From: Burkholderia glumae LMG 2196 = ATCC 33617
Lineage (GTDB): Bacteria > Pseudomonadota > Gammaproteobacteria > Burkholderiales > Burkholderiaceae
Reading direction: 5' to 3'
Assembly (NCBI RefSeq): GCF_000960995.1
Contig: NZ_CP009435.1
Location: forward strand, 2,852,001-2,916,000
Length of the DNA stretch: 64,000 nt
This document shows positions 25,976-34,079 of the stretch, piece after piece. Both the position numbers and the translations under genes were made by a program. A model generated the notes under the pieces. That model was given only the letters and a program-made list of their open reading frames with translations, had not been told where the DNA came from and searched no databases. Position 1 is the first letter of the stretch; each line of letters starts with the position of its first letter.

Positions 25976-26680
25976 TCAGAGCATGCCCGTCAGCGCCGCC
26001 TTCGCCACGGCCTGGATCTTGTTGGAAGTACCCAGCTTCGACATGATGTTCTTCACGTGGAAGTTCACGGTGCTCTCCGAAATGCTGAGAATTCGCGAGA
26101 TTTCATAGGCAGTCTTGCCGTCGGCGGTCCACTTCAGCACATCGGTTTCGCGCGACGTGAGATTGGCCTCGGGCTCGCCGGCCGCGGGCAGGAATGGCGC
26201 CAGCGCGGCGTGCGCGACATTGGCGAGCCAGTGCACGATGAATTCGTTTCGATCGCGCTCGACCTCATCGATGGCGTCGCCGCCGCGTGCCAGCGACAGG
26301 ACGCCCAGCGTACCTTCCGCGCCGCGCGTGGCGGAGGACCAGCCGTGCATGAGGCCGAACGACGACGCCTCCTGCCAGAACGCCTGATCCGAGTCGTTGC
26401 CCTGCGATGACCACACCACCGGCCGATCGCTCGCATTCGCTGCGCGCGCGACCGGATCGATCTCGGCGAGCCTCAGCCCCTGATAGCGTTCCTGCCAGCG
26501 GGCAGGGTAGTTCGATACCGTCAGCGAAGGAGGATTGCTGAGTGGCAGCGGACGTCGTATTCCATAAGCCACGAATTCGTAACCGAGTATCGCCGCAACC
26601 CGGCTCAATGTGGCGCCGAGATGCTGCGGTTTTTCGATACGGGAAAATTCGTATAGCCAAATCTGGAGAAAATCTTGCAT
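25976..26680 (-). CDS. LuxR-family quorum-sensing regulator (no LuxI in window)
   Basis: 234 aa. The N-terminal autoinducer-binding domain has the conserved WxxxY, DP and Trp pattern (YPARWQERY, EIDPV, PVVWSS) and a Gly in EGTLGVLSL. The C-terminal helix-turn-helix begins at LTSRETDVLKWTADGKTAYEI and ends VNFHVKNIMSKLG, the standard LuxR DNA-binding motif. No acyl-homoserine-lactone synthase is visible in the window, so it is either a solo receptor or has a partner elsewhere. It is positioned to control the halogenase/antiporter divergent promoter, which has a cep-like box. gaagga lies upstream of the ATG. Confidence 0.92.
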   Translation of the reverse strand: MQDFLQIWLYEFSRIEKPQHLGATLSRVAAILGYEFVAYGIRRPLPLSNPPSLTVSNYPARWQERYQGLRLAEIDPVARAANASDRPVVWSSQGNDSDQAFWQEASSFGLMHGWSSATRGAEGTLGVLSLARGGDAIDEVERDRNEFIVHWLANVAHAALAPFLPAAGEPEANLTSRETDVLKWTADGKTAYEISRILSISESTVNFHVKNIMSKLGTSNKIQAVAKAALTGML

Positions 26681-27041
26681 TGATATGCAGAAGTTCCTTC
26701 AATGTCCTCGCCCGGAAATTCCAGAGCGCAGGAATGGTTATTGAAATGCTCATTAATCGAGCTTGCCGATTAATGAGCCGTCGCATCATGGAATATTGCG
26801 GGCCGCGCCGAGGCACGACACTCGAGACGCCGTTTTAATGACGACGCGTGAAGCGCCCTGAGCGGAGAACCCGAATCGCAATCCGAACCGCCGCCTCGGA
26901 GCCGGGGCTGCTCGGAAAACCGATCACTCGCCTGCCTGGCGGCAAGGCTCATGGCGTGCCGGTTCGCGATCGCGCGCGATATCCTGGTCCTTGGCGGCCC
27001 AGCCGGTATCAACCGCGCGCAGCTGCGGTAAGGCTATCTCA

Positions 27042-27061
27042 TGCTGCCCGATCGGGCAGCA
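27042..27061. promoter_or_regulatory. Perfect 20-bp palindrome fitting the LuxR-site rule
   Basis: TGCTGCCCGATCGGGCAGCA is fully self-complementary and contains CT-N12-AG. It lies about 360 bp upstream of the luxR start. It could be a LuxR-type operator for luxR itself or for a lost neighbour. With no loop between its arms, it is less likely to be a terminator. Confidence 0.45.
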
Positions 27062-27244
27062 ACGGTTGCAGACAAGGAATGCCGATGCAAAACAGGTTGC
27101 TATTAACCTCGCATCGGGTCAGATCTGTATGACGAAATGTAACGATGGAATGGGTCATTGGCTCTCGGCTCATCTCAGGTTCGCGATCGCAAACGCGGCG
27201 ATCGAAGTATCGATACTATCGATACTCTAGGGGAAAATTTCAAT

Positions 27245-27469
27245 TTAAGAAAGATGGTTAAGCTGATTTTTATTCGCGCCGGAATTTTCATCGCGCACTT
27301 TCACCTGGGATATGGAAAACCATGAAATTTCCGTATTGCAAGGATTTTTGACATAAAACCGCAGACGGCCGTTGGCGTCGATGTCAAAGCCGAATCCGGA
27401 CGCCTGGATGTCCGATAAACGGGGAATATTTGGATTTAATGGGGCTTTTTGTTTTGATATTGTAAACAA
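27245..27469 (-). CDS. Doubtful small hypothetical protein (74 aa)
   Basis: A low-GC ORF starting at TTG with no ribosome site visible. The translation has an ordinary amino-acid mix (for example GFGFDIDANGRLRFYVKN), which argues mildly for a real or once-real gene. I recognise no family. Confidence 0.25.
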   Translation of the reverse strand: MFTISKQKAPLNPNIPRLSDIQASGFGFDIDANGRLRFYVKNPCNTEISWFSISQVKVRDENSGANKNQLNHLS

Positions 27470-27606
27470 TTAGAAAGGTGGCGACGCAGCCGTCCGCCTG
27501 TTGCCTGGACTGCGGGGATTCGCTCGTCAGCCAGCCGTGCAAGCAGCCAGCCAGTCTGCCGCCTCGTTGATCGGAGCCGCCCGGCCGCGCACTGCGGCTC
27601 CAGATC

Positions 27607-27834
27607 ATGGATGCGCTCAAGCGCGCGGAGGCTGGCGTGGCGGTGCCGGAGATTTGCCGGGAACTGGGCGTCAGCACGGCGAAGTTCTACAACTGGCCCA
27701 GCAAGTACGGCGGAATGGAAGCGCGTGTGCCGGATTTACCGAGAACCGGAGCTGAACGTGCGCATCAAGCCTCGCAAGCGGCTTGTGCGGCAGGCGCCGG
27801 GGCCGTTGATTGTGCTGGCGTCGGCTCTGCTTAG
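27607..27834 (+). pseudogene. IS3-family transposase remnant (OrfA fused out of frame to OrfB)
   Basis: The first part in frame (ALKRAEAGVAVPEICRELGV, then STAKFYNW) is the N-terminal helix-turn-helix of an IS3-family OrfA. After GGMEA the similarity jumps to another frame (start 27727), reading VCRIYREPELNVRIKPRKRL, which belongs to the middle of OrfB. About 200 residues between the two are missing, so this is an internally deleted relic with no catalytic DDE residues left. Confidence 0.8.
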
Positions 27835-27891
27835 GTTCAATTCAATTTGACATAATATGAATTATCGAACTTGTTGGTTGTAGTAGCTTTA

Positions 27892-27930
27892 TAGAAATGT
27901 CGTGTTCTGGCTACTTAGAAATGTCGCGTT
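27892..27930. repeat. Tandem direct repeats, likely end of an ISNCY-like element
   Basis: tagaaatgtcg(t/c)gtt occurs at 27892-27906 and again at 27916-27930, 24 bp apart. They stand about 80 bp before the ISNCY-like ORF, as expected for subterminal transposase-binding repeats. I did not find the matching other end. Confidence 0.45.
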
Positions 27931-28008
27931 TCGCCCTCGGTATGCTTGCCGGTTCCTCATGGGACTGTGGAGCCGGCCTTGCACCGAACAACACTGGTGA
28001 CATTGAAC

Positions 28009-28404
28009 ATGCGAGAACTCGACCGCCTGAAGGTGATTCGGGCTGTGGTGGACATGGGTCTGAAGCCTGGTCGTGCGGCCGAACGGCTGGGCGTGACGGT
28101 GCGGCAAGTTCAACGCCTTGTCGAGCGTTACCGCGAGTCTGGCGCGGCTGGACTGGTCTCGCACAAGCGAGGCCGTCCCGGTATTGCCGAGCTCGAAGCC
28201 ACCGTGCAGTTGCTTACCGCCTCCCACCTCGCCATGCTGCGTGCCGTCGGCGAACTCGGCGGCTTCAGCAAGTGGGCCAAATTCTACGAGCAATATCGCG
28301 AGGCACGAGACAAGCTTGCCGAGCTCGGCGCGATGCCGACTGCACCGGTCTCAGCAATGCCGGCAAAGGAGCCAAAGCGCAGCGGAGAAACAAGGCGACG
28401 ATGA
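28009..28404 (+). pseudogene. Truncated ISNCY-like transposase (helix-turn-helix part)
   Basis: The 131-aa product from the ATG at 28009 begins MRELDRLKVIRAVVDMGLKP and continues with a Gln/Arg-rich helix-turn-helix and LVSHKRGRPG. This is typical of the first 60 residues of ISNCY-family transposases. The rest (about 70 residues) does not look like the catalytic domain, and full-length members exceed 400 aa. It therefore seems to be a relic or a helix-turn-helix protein derived from one. Confidence 0.6.
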
Positions 28405-28503
28405 TCATGTCCGCGGCGTGATAGTGTTTGCTCGATCCCCCGGCTACGAAATGGCTGGGGTTGTGCGGCGGAAGCTGCCTCTCTCTCCCGAAAGGAGCGT
28501 CAG

Positions 28504-28620
28504 ATGTCCTATTGCCCCTTCTTCCAGACCCTGCACGATGAAACGCACTCGGTCGGCAAGCGTGTTTATGTGATCTCGGCCGCGTGCCCAGCGACGATGC
28601 GCCAGCGTGTGCCGGATTGA
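28504..28620 (+). pseudogene. Fragment of a small gene (start MSYCPFFQTLHDETHSVGK), truncated
   Basis: A good Shine-Dalgarno (aaggag) lies 6 bases before the ATG. The first 20 residues look like a coding start that recurs in small proteobacterial hypothetical proteins, as far as I recall. After about 20 residues the frame runs into the opposite-strand SnoaL-like gene and stops at 38 aa. This looks like a 5' stub left by a rearrangement. Confidence 0.35.
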
Positions 28621-28952
28621 CGCCACAAACGTGTGTAGGCAAACGTCCCGTCAATAGCCATTGCGCCGAAGTGGCCAACGAGCGTCGCCTTTGTGGTAGT
28701 CAGGATCATCTCGCCTACCGCGTGCGCTTGGGTCTCGTGAAGATCGAGTCTATCGAGACGCAAAAGCTTCTCGCGATGAGCCGAAAGATCGTCGTCCTTC
28801 GAGAGTACCTGTCCATTAGGCGCAGTGAATACCAGGTCATCGTCCAACAATTCGTCGAGCGCTTCGACGTCGTTGGCGAGCATTGCAGTTCGAAGCGCCG
28901 CTTCATATTGCTCGATGACTGTCGGGGCTAGATCCATATCGGGTCTTCGCAT
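28566..28952 (-). CDS. SnoaL-like / DUF4440 nuclear-transport-factor-2 fold protein
   Basis: 128 aa. The order (N-terminal helices with YEAALRTAMLANDVEALDELLDDDL, then VFTAPNGQVLSKDD, ending with a TRLWRQSGTRWRIVAGHA strand) is the DUF4440/SnoaL pattern of small cone-shaped dimers. These act as enzymes or binding proteins for small hydrophobic molecules. The ATG at 28952 is the first in frame; the ribosome site is weak, and an ATG six codons in is possible. It lies among IS remnants, and no partner gene suggests its substrate. Confidence 0.7.
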   Translation of the reverse strand: MRRPDMDLAPTVIEQYEAALRTAMLANDVEALDELLDDDLVFTAPNGQVLSKDDDLSAHREKLLRLDRLDLHETQAHAVGEMILTTTKATLVGHFGAMAIDGTFAYTRLWRQSGTRWRIVAGHAAEIT

Positions 28953-29342
28953 CGCAAAAGAAGTCGTAGATGTCGGTAGTAGGCGAGTAGCGGTGAGCCG
29001 ATCAACGTCCCTGGAACCAGCGCCTACTCGTGTTTGAGCGCCGTGTATATTTTAATCTGCGTTTGCGAATTGCCGCCGGTGTGCGAGCCGAACAACACAA
29101 AGCCGGGGCCGAACCAACGTTGATAGTACCTCGGGATCGTCCTCGGCATGGTCGGACGCGCAACAACACGGAGGCGGGAATATCAGCGGGCCGCTTGGCT
29201 GATGATCGCTGCGGGAATCGATGGTCGTGGCGGGGCGCTGTCGGTTGCATCACCCTATTTCGATGAAAATTTTGCAGGCCTGGTGGGCCAGTTCTGCGCG
29301 AACATCAACACTCGACAGCTGAGGATTAAAATCGCCCCACCC
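28953..29342. other. 390-bp stretch without a recognised gene
   Basis: It has only short ORFs without ribosome sites or family resemblance. The translation of 29148-29417 (+) ends in a Phe/Asn-rich tail and overlaps the next gene antisense. I see nothing functional. Confidence 0.4.
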
Positions 29343-29831
29343 TCACTCGGACAGAATCATCAGCACTTCCTGGAGCAAAGAAATTTCGCTTTCTGCGATA
29401 TCAAGCATTTTCAATAGCATCTCGGCGTTGTTTTTGGACTTTTCAAATAGATCGCCAATTACGCACTCCACAGAAGGAACCACTCCCCCTACCTCCGCGA
29501 TGGCCGCATCAGGCAGCTTGCTCAAAGCTTCGGCCGCAAATTCCAATGCCGATTGCATCTTTATTGCCAATATTCTCGCCTTATCCAGATTGCCCGAAGT
29601 TGCCGACGGGAAAACCGCCTCGATCAAGGCGACGTAGTTCGCCACCCGATGCCTTCTGGCGTAGTGCTCCGCAGATTCGCACACTGCCCGCCGCAACGCA
29701 GTGATTTCAACGCGCATCTTGTCGATAGCGGTGATTGTCAGGCGGCATACGCTCAAGAAGCTGGCAATGCGCGACATCTGCGTATTTTTCCAAATCAAGG
29801 AAGGGGAGCAGGAGGAATTTAATTCACTCAT
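29343..29831 (-). CDS. Hypothetical helical protein (162 aa), low GC
   Basis: I do not recognise it. The translation is mostly helix-forming, with heptad-like Leu/Ala spacing (KARILAIKMQSALEFAAEALSKL and the C-terminal NNAEMLLKMLDIAESEISLL) and no signal peptide or membrane span. Base composition is clearly less GC-rich than the surrounding Burkholderia-like DNA, so it was probably acquired. The start may instead be the internal Met at residue 19. It stands alone in the IS-rich zone. Confidence 0.5.
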   Translation of the reverse strand: MSELNSSCSPSLIWKNTQMSRIASFLSVCRLTITAIDKMRVEITALRRAVCESAEHYARRHRVANYVALIEAVFPSATSGNLDKARILAIKMQSALEFAAEALSKLPDAAIAEVGGVVPSVECVIGDLFEKSKNNAEMLLKMLDIAESEISLLQEVLMILSE

Positions 29832-30125
29832 CTAAATGGGCTCGGAATGCTCGATCCAAAAATAAAATTCACTTCGATTCATTTTGTTGATTCGGCGCGA
29901 TTGCCTTGCCGTGCTGCCCCCGGCGGCGCAGTACCGTCTTGCCGAGGCTGATCGAGCGGCTTGCTTTCATGTGACTATAGCCCTGATCTCGCACCAGGCA
30001 GGCGTTCTGAATAGCTTCTATAGCGGCATGAAAACACGGAACTTGAGAGGCACCTAACTATATAGTTATCGAATCTCTTTGGAACGCACGGATAACCATG
30101 AAACAAGCTGGCGGGCAGCCCGACC
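29832..30125. other. Intergenic, upstream of the broken ABC permease
   Basis: About 290 bp. A 33-codon minus-strand ORF (29869-29970) is present but has no ribosome site. An in-frame stop at 30099-30101 marks where the permease reading frame has lost its 5' part, so a deletion junction lies near 30100. Confidence 0.4.
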
Positions 30126-30641
30126 ATGTCGAGCGGACGCATCGAGGACATCTACGCGGAGAACGGCTTCATCGCGATCGACGACACGGAGTTCCGCAAG
30201 CTCGGGACCCCGACGATCGGCACCGACTTCGATCTGAACGACCATCGCGGCGTGATCGTCGGCATCGCCAAGGTGGCCGCGAGCGGCCTGTTCGGCACAC
30301 CCACGCTGTACACCACCTATGCGCGCGCGGTCCAGTACATCCCCTCGCCCCGCTTCACGATCTCCTACATCCTGGTGGAGCCGAAGAGCCCCGCGGATAT
30401 CCCACGCATCAAGGCCGCCGTGAGCTCGCTCGGTTACCTGGCCTATACGCGCGAGGAGTTCATCGCGCAGATCGCGCGCTTCTACAAATACCAGACCGGG
30501 TTCGGCACCAATATCCTGCTGATGACGGTGATCAGCTTCCTCATAGGGCTGTCGATCTCCGGCCAGACCTTCTACGCATTCATCCTTGAGAACCTCGACA
30601 AGTTCGGTGCCCTGGAGGCCATCGGCGCGAACAACCGTGAT

Positions 30642-30647
30642 CTGGTC
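30642..30647 (+). repeat. IS21 target site duplication, left copy
   Basis: ctggtc directly before the left end; the same six bases occur at 32960-32965 directly after the right end. Confidence 0.85.
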
Positions 30648-30772
30648 TGTCAGCGTCGGATAGATACTCCCCACTTTCGTCGAAGTAATTTTCCCCAGTT
30701 TTTTTATCTGACGGCGCCGCGGTAGCGGCGCCGTCCTGTCGATCGCTGACCATATTGCCCTGGAGATCCGTC

Positions 30773-32029
30773 GTGGGGGTGTCGGTGGTCGAGCTGGAGG
30801 AAGTGATGACGATTCTGGAATTGCATCGGCAAGGGCTGAGTATTTCGGCCATCGCCGCTCGACTGGGTATGGACCGCAAGACCGTTCGCAAATACATCAG
30901 GAATGGCGTTCAGGCGCCGCGTTACGGTCCACGTACGCCGCGACCGTGCGTGGTCGATCCGTTCGTCCAGTACATCACCGAACGCGTACGCGAGTTTCCC
31001 GAATTGAGCGTCGAGCGTCTGCTGCGTGAGGTCCGGGCGATGGGTTACGCGGGCGGTCGCACGGCGCTGGGCGACCTGGTTCGGGAGGTCCGGCCGCCCC
31101 GCCAGCGCGGCTTCGAGGTACGCTTTGAGACGCCCGCCGGCCATCAGGCTCAAGTGGACTTCGCGCACTTCAGTGTCGAGTTCGACGACGCGCCCGGCCA
31201 GCGGCGTTCGATCTGGCTGTTCTCGATTGTACTCGGGCACAGCCGCTATCTCTGGGGACGCTTCGTCGAGCATCAGGACCTGCAGACCGTCTTGCGCTGC
31301 CACATGGAAGCGTTCGAGCACCTCGGCGGCGCTCCGCGTGAGATTCTGTACGACCGAATGAAGGCTGCCGTGCTCAGCGAAGTCGAGAGGCACATCGTCT
31401 ACAACGCGAAGCTGGTCGCGTTTGCGCAGCACTACGGCTTCGCGCCGCGGGCCTGCAAGGCGTATCGCGCCAAGACCAAGGGCAAGATCGAGCGCCCGTA
31501 TCGATACATCCGGCAGGACTTCTTCCTGGCGCGCCGTTTCCAGAACCTCGCCGACCTGAACCGCCAACTGCGCGAGTGGCTCGACACGGTCGCCAATGTC
31601 CGCGTGCACGGCACGACGCACCGCGTCGTCGCTCAGCACTTCAATGAGGAGCGTCCTACGCTGCAGGCGTTGCCGCCCGGCACCTTCAACGGCGTGATCC
31701 GGCTTGAACGGCGCGTGAGCCATGAAGGTCTCGTCTCGGTCGGTGGCAATTACTACAGCGTGCCCGATCGTACGCGCAAGCGCGTGCTCGACGTTCACAG
31801 TCTGGCGCACGAGATCCGCATCTACGAGGACGGTGAACTGCTGGCGGTTCATCCCGTGCTAGAAGGCCGACGACGAACCTCGCTGCTGCCCGGTCATCGG
31901 CGTGCAAACCAGCGTAAGCAGCAGGCACGGCACCCCGTGCCATCGGTGACGGCGAGCGTGGCTCGCCGGCCCCTGTCGTTCTATGACCAGGTCGCAAGAC
32001 GTCTCGCAGAAGCCGGGAGGACCGCATGA
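30773..32029 (+). CDS. istA: IS21-family transposase IstA
   Basis: 418 aa from the GTG at 30773, which has ggaga 7 bases upstream; the ATG at 30806 with ggagga is also possible. An N-terminal helix-turn-helix (LHRQGLSISAIAARLGMDRK) is followed by the integrase core with Asp in QVDFAHF, Asp in ILYDRMK and Glu in KGKIERPYRY, the three catalytic acids. It cuts and joins the element's ends with help from IstB. Its stop overlaps the istB start (ATGA). Confidence 0.93.
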   Translation: MGVSVVELEEVMTILELHRQGLSISAIAARLGMDRKTVRKYIRNGVQAPRYGPRTPRPCVVDPFVQYITERVREFPELSVERLLREVRAMGYAGGRTALGDLVREVRPPRQRGFEVRFETPAGHQAQVDFAHFSVEFDDAPGQRRSIWLFSIVLGHSRYLWGRFVEHQDLQTVLRCHMEAFEHLGGAPREILYDRMKAAVLSEVERHIVYNAKLVAFAQHYGFAPRACKAYRAKTKGKIERPYRYIRQDFFLARRFQNLADLNRQLREWLDTVANVRVHGTTHRVVAQHFNEERPTLQALPPGTFNGVIRLERRVSHEGLVSVGGNYYSVPDRTRKRVLDVHSLAHEIRIYEDGELLAVHPVLEGRRRTSLLPGHRRANQRKQQARHPVPSVTASVARRPLSFYDQVARRLAEAGRTA

Positions 32030-32892
32030 ACAGCATGCCTGCCTCGACACTGGAGCGCATCCGACGCTATCTCGTCGGCCTGCGCATGCCGCGCGCGCTC
32101 GAAACGCTGGATGCCACCCTGAACCGCTTCGAGCAAGGCGACAGTTCGATGCTCGAAGTGCTGGAAACGTTGCTGGGCGAGGAGTTCACGACACGCGAAA
32201 CACGCCGCATCCGGATGGCGCTGCAGACCGCGCGGCTCGGCACGATCAAGACGCTGGCCGGCTACGACTTCAGCTTCCAGCCGAGCCTGGATCGCGATCG
32301 CATCATGACGCTTGCGCAACTCGAGTTCATCGAACGACGGCAGACCGTTCACTTCCTGGGGCCGCCCGGCACGGGCAAATCGCACCTGTCCATTGCGCTG
32401 GGCGTGGAAGCCGTACGCGCGGGCAAGAGCGTCTACTTCGGCTCTCTGGCCGAGATCGTGAACTCGATGGCCAAGGCCGAACGGGAAGGCAACCTGGCGC
32501 AGCGCGTGCGCTTCCTTGCCCGTAACAGCCTGCTCATCGTCGACGAGATCGGCTACCTGCCCATCGGCTCCAACGGCGGCAATCTGTTCTTCCAGCTCGT
32601 CAACGCCTGCTACGAGCGCTGCGCGATCATCCTGACGTCCAACCGCAGCTTCGGTGAATGGGGTGACGTGTTCGGCGACAGCGTGGTGGCCGCGGCGTTG
32701 CTCGACCGGCTGCTGCACCACGCGATCGTCGTGCAGATCGAAGGCACATCGTACCGCCTGCGAGAACACGCCGATCTGCTGCCGGACCATCTGCGCAACC
32801 GTCCGTCTTCCCTGAACCCCGTGCCCGCTGAACCGGCTCGCCGGCGCCCGGGCCGCCCCCGAAGGAACCCATTCGATCACGTCGCCGGCTGA
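32026..32892 (+). CDS. istB: IS21-family helper ATPase IstB
   Basis: 288 aa, AAA+ fold of the DnaC/IstB type. Walker A is GPPGTGKSHL (near residue 110), Walker B is LLIVDEIGYLP, and sensor-like residues lie in ILTSNRSFGEW. It assembles on target DNA and activates IstA. The C-terminal 25 residues are Pro/Arg-rich. It is translationally coupled to istA by a 4-bp overlap. Confidence 0.93.
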   Translation: MNSMPASTLERIRRYLVGLRMPRALETLDATLNRFEQGDSSMLEVLETLLGEEFTTRETRRIRMALQTARLGTIKTLAGYDFSFQPSLDRDRIMTLAQLEFIERRQTVHFLGPPGTGKSHLSIALGVEAVRAGKSVYFGSLAEIVNSMAKAEREGNLAQRVRFLARNSLLIVDEIGYLPIGSNGGNLFFQLVNACYERCAIILTSNRSFGEWGDVFGDSVVAAALLDRLLHHAIVVQIEGTSYRLREHADLLPDHLRNRPSSLNPVPAEPARRRPGRPRRNPFDHVAG

Positions 32893-32959
32893 TCACCGTC
32901 CGAACAGGGTGGGGAATTTTACTTCGACACTTCTGGGGAAATTACGTCCGACGTTGACA

Positions 32960-32965
32960 CTGGTC
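32960..32965 (+). repeat. IS21 target site duplication, right copy
   Basis: ctggtc, identical to 30642-30647. Confidence 0.85.
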
Positions 32966-33204
32966 ACCATGATCCTATTCCAGGCGGCCTTCACCGCGCT
33001 GACCGGCTACGGCATCGGGGTCGGCCTGTGCGTGCTGCTGATCAGCCTGGCGAAGCTGCAAATTCCCGGCTACGCCGCACTGCTCACCTACGGCAATCTC
33101 CTGCTGGCGGCCGGCATGGTGGTCGTGATCGCGGCGATCTCGAGCTACCTCGGCGTGCGACGCGTGTTGCGTATCGAGCCGTTCGACATTTTCCGGAGCT
33201 GAGC

Positions 33205-33777
33205 ATGAGCCAGCTCGCGATCGACGCACGCGGCCTGGCCAAGGGTTTCGGCTCGGGCGAGACGCGTACCCAGGCGCTCGACGGCGTGTCAATGCAGGCC
33301 CGCTTCGGAGAGATGCTGCTGATCGTGGGGCCGTCGGGCAGCGGCAAGACCACGCTGCTCAGCGTGATCTCGGGCATCCTGCGCCCCGATGCCGGGTCGG
33401 TATCGATCGACGGCGTGGACCTGTGGTCGCTCGACAAGGACCGGATCGCGGAGTTCCGGCTGCACCGCATAGGCTTCGTGTTTCAGGACTATCACCTGTT
33501 TCCCAGGCTGAGCACGGCGGAAAACGTCGCGATCCCGCTGATCCTCAAGCGACTGGCGTGGGAGCAGGCGATGCGCGAGGCATGCGCGCAACTGCAGGCG
33601 GTCGGGCTCGGCAATCGCGTGCAGATGCCCCCGGCCAAGCTCTCGGGCGGCGAACAGCAGCGGGTGGCGATCGCGCGCGCCATCGTCGGCCGGCCGGACC
33701 TGCTGATCCTCGACGAGCCGACCGCCTCGCTCGACGGCGACACCGGAAAGATGATCATCGACTTCGTCAAGCATTAA
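33205..33777 (+). pseudogene. ABC transporter ATPase (LolD/MacB-like), 3'-truncated
   Basis: The 190 residues carry Walker A (GPSGSGKTT), the signature LSGGEQQR and Walker B (LLILDEPTASLDGD), so nucleotide binding and the ABC signature are intact. The protein stops soon after, at DFVKH; family members continue for about 40 residues including the H-loop histidine needed for hydrolysis. The bases right after the break encode part of an unrelated MBL-fold exonuclease, so the 3' end was lost by recombination. It was the partner of the broken permease 2 bp upstream. Confidence 0.8.
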
Positions 33778-33901
33778 CCCACGCGCATCGGGACCACTGC
33801 GGCTACCTTCCGGTGCCGGTCCGGGAGGGAGATCGCTGCCGCTCCACACCCTCGACGACGCCCAGCGCGCCCTGCGCCTGCTCACGCCGCGCGACTTCGG
33901 C
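33771..33901 (+). pseudogene. Fragment of an MBL-fold RNA/DNA exonuclease
   Basis: In one frame from 33771 the sequence reads ALTHAHRDHCGYLPVPVREG, the metal-binding HxHxDH region of the RNase-J/CPSF-like MBL family. From 33836 another frame reads LPLHTLDDAQRALRLLTP, which in intact proteins lies about 45 residues further on. So an internal piece is missing and the frame is broken. The fragment is fused directly to the 3' end of the ABC ATPase gene. Confidence 0.6.
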
Positions 33902-33982
33902 TTGTGCTCGCGCGGACAAGCGCACCTATGACGCTCATTAATCCGTGCCGGCCGCGCACGTCCGGCATCCCACGACTCTCGA

Positions 33983-33996
33983 TTGACCAGGGTCAA
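33983..33996. promoter_or_regulatory. FNR/ANR-like box upstream of the nitroreductase gene
   Basis: TTGACCAGGGTCAA is a near-perfect dyad matching the FNR-type layout TTGAN-N4-NTCAA. It centres about 90 bp before the nitroreductase start, a reasonable place for an oxygen-responsive activator site. Confidence 0.6.
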
Positions 33997-34079
33997 GCGC
34001 CGACCAAGCCGCCGGCTTATCGTCCAATCACCGCCGTTCCATGTCGGGCCGATGGCGGGATCGCTCAGGAGAATCGCAG

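Larger units (their letters stand above)
26681..27606. other. Gene-poor stretch at the edge of the biosynthetic locus
   Basis: 926 bp with no convincing large gene. It holds the 20-bp palindrome at 27042-27061 and, from about 27130 to 27480, a clearly AT-richer segment with one doubtful small ORF on the minus strand. The composition jump suggests acquired or decayed DNA. Confidence 0.5.
30648..32959 (+). mobile_element. Complete IS21-family insertion sequence (2312 bp)
   Basis: The ends are TGTCAGCGTCGGATAG on the left and, reading inward on the other strand, TGTCAACGTCGGACGT on the right: imperfect terminal inverted repeats starting TG. Further inner repeats (cgaagtaattttcccc and ggggaattttacttcg) mirror each other near both ends. 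The element holds istA and istB in overlapping order and is flanked by a 6-bp direct duplication. All parts look intact, so it may be active. Confidence 0.93.
30102..33202 (+). pseudogene. ABC transporter permease (FtsX/DevC type), 5'-truncated and split by IS21
   Basis: The left part (30102-30647) encodes a periplasmic region and one membrane helix; the right part (32966-33202) encodes three more hydrophobic helices ending in VRRVLRIEPFDIFRS, the usual C-terminus of DevC/FtsX permeases. Removing the IS element and one copy of the 6-bp duplication restores an unbroken frame (NNRDLV joined to TMILFQ). Even then about 130 N-terminal residues are missing. The partner ATPase gene starts 2 bp after the stop, but it is also damaged. 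Confidence 0.85.

Noticed and set aside
27889..28293. Minus-strand 134-aa frame.
   Set aside because: Antisense to the ISNCY-like ORF, whose helix-turn-helix is recognisable on the plus strand.
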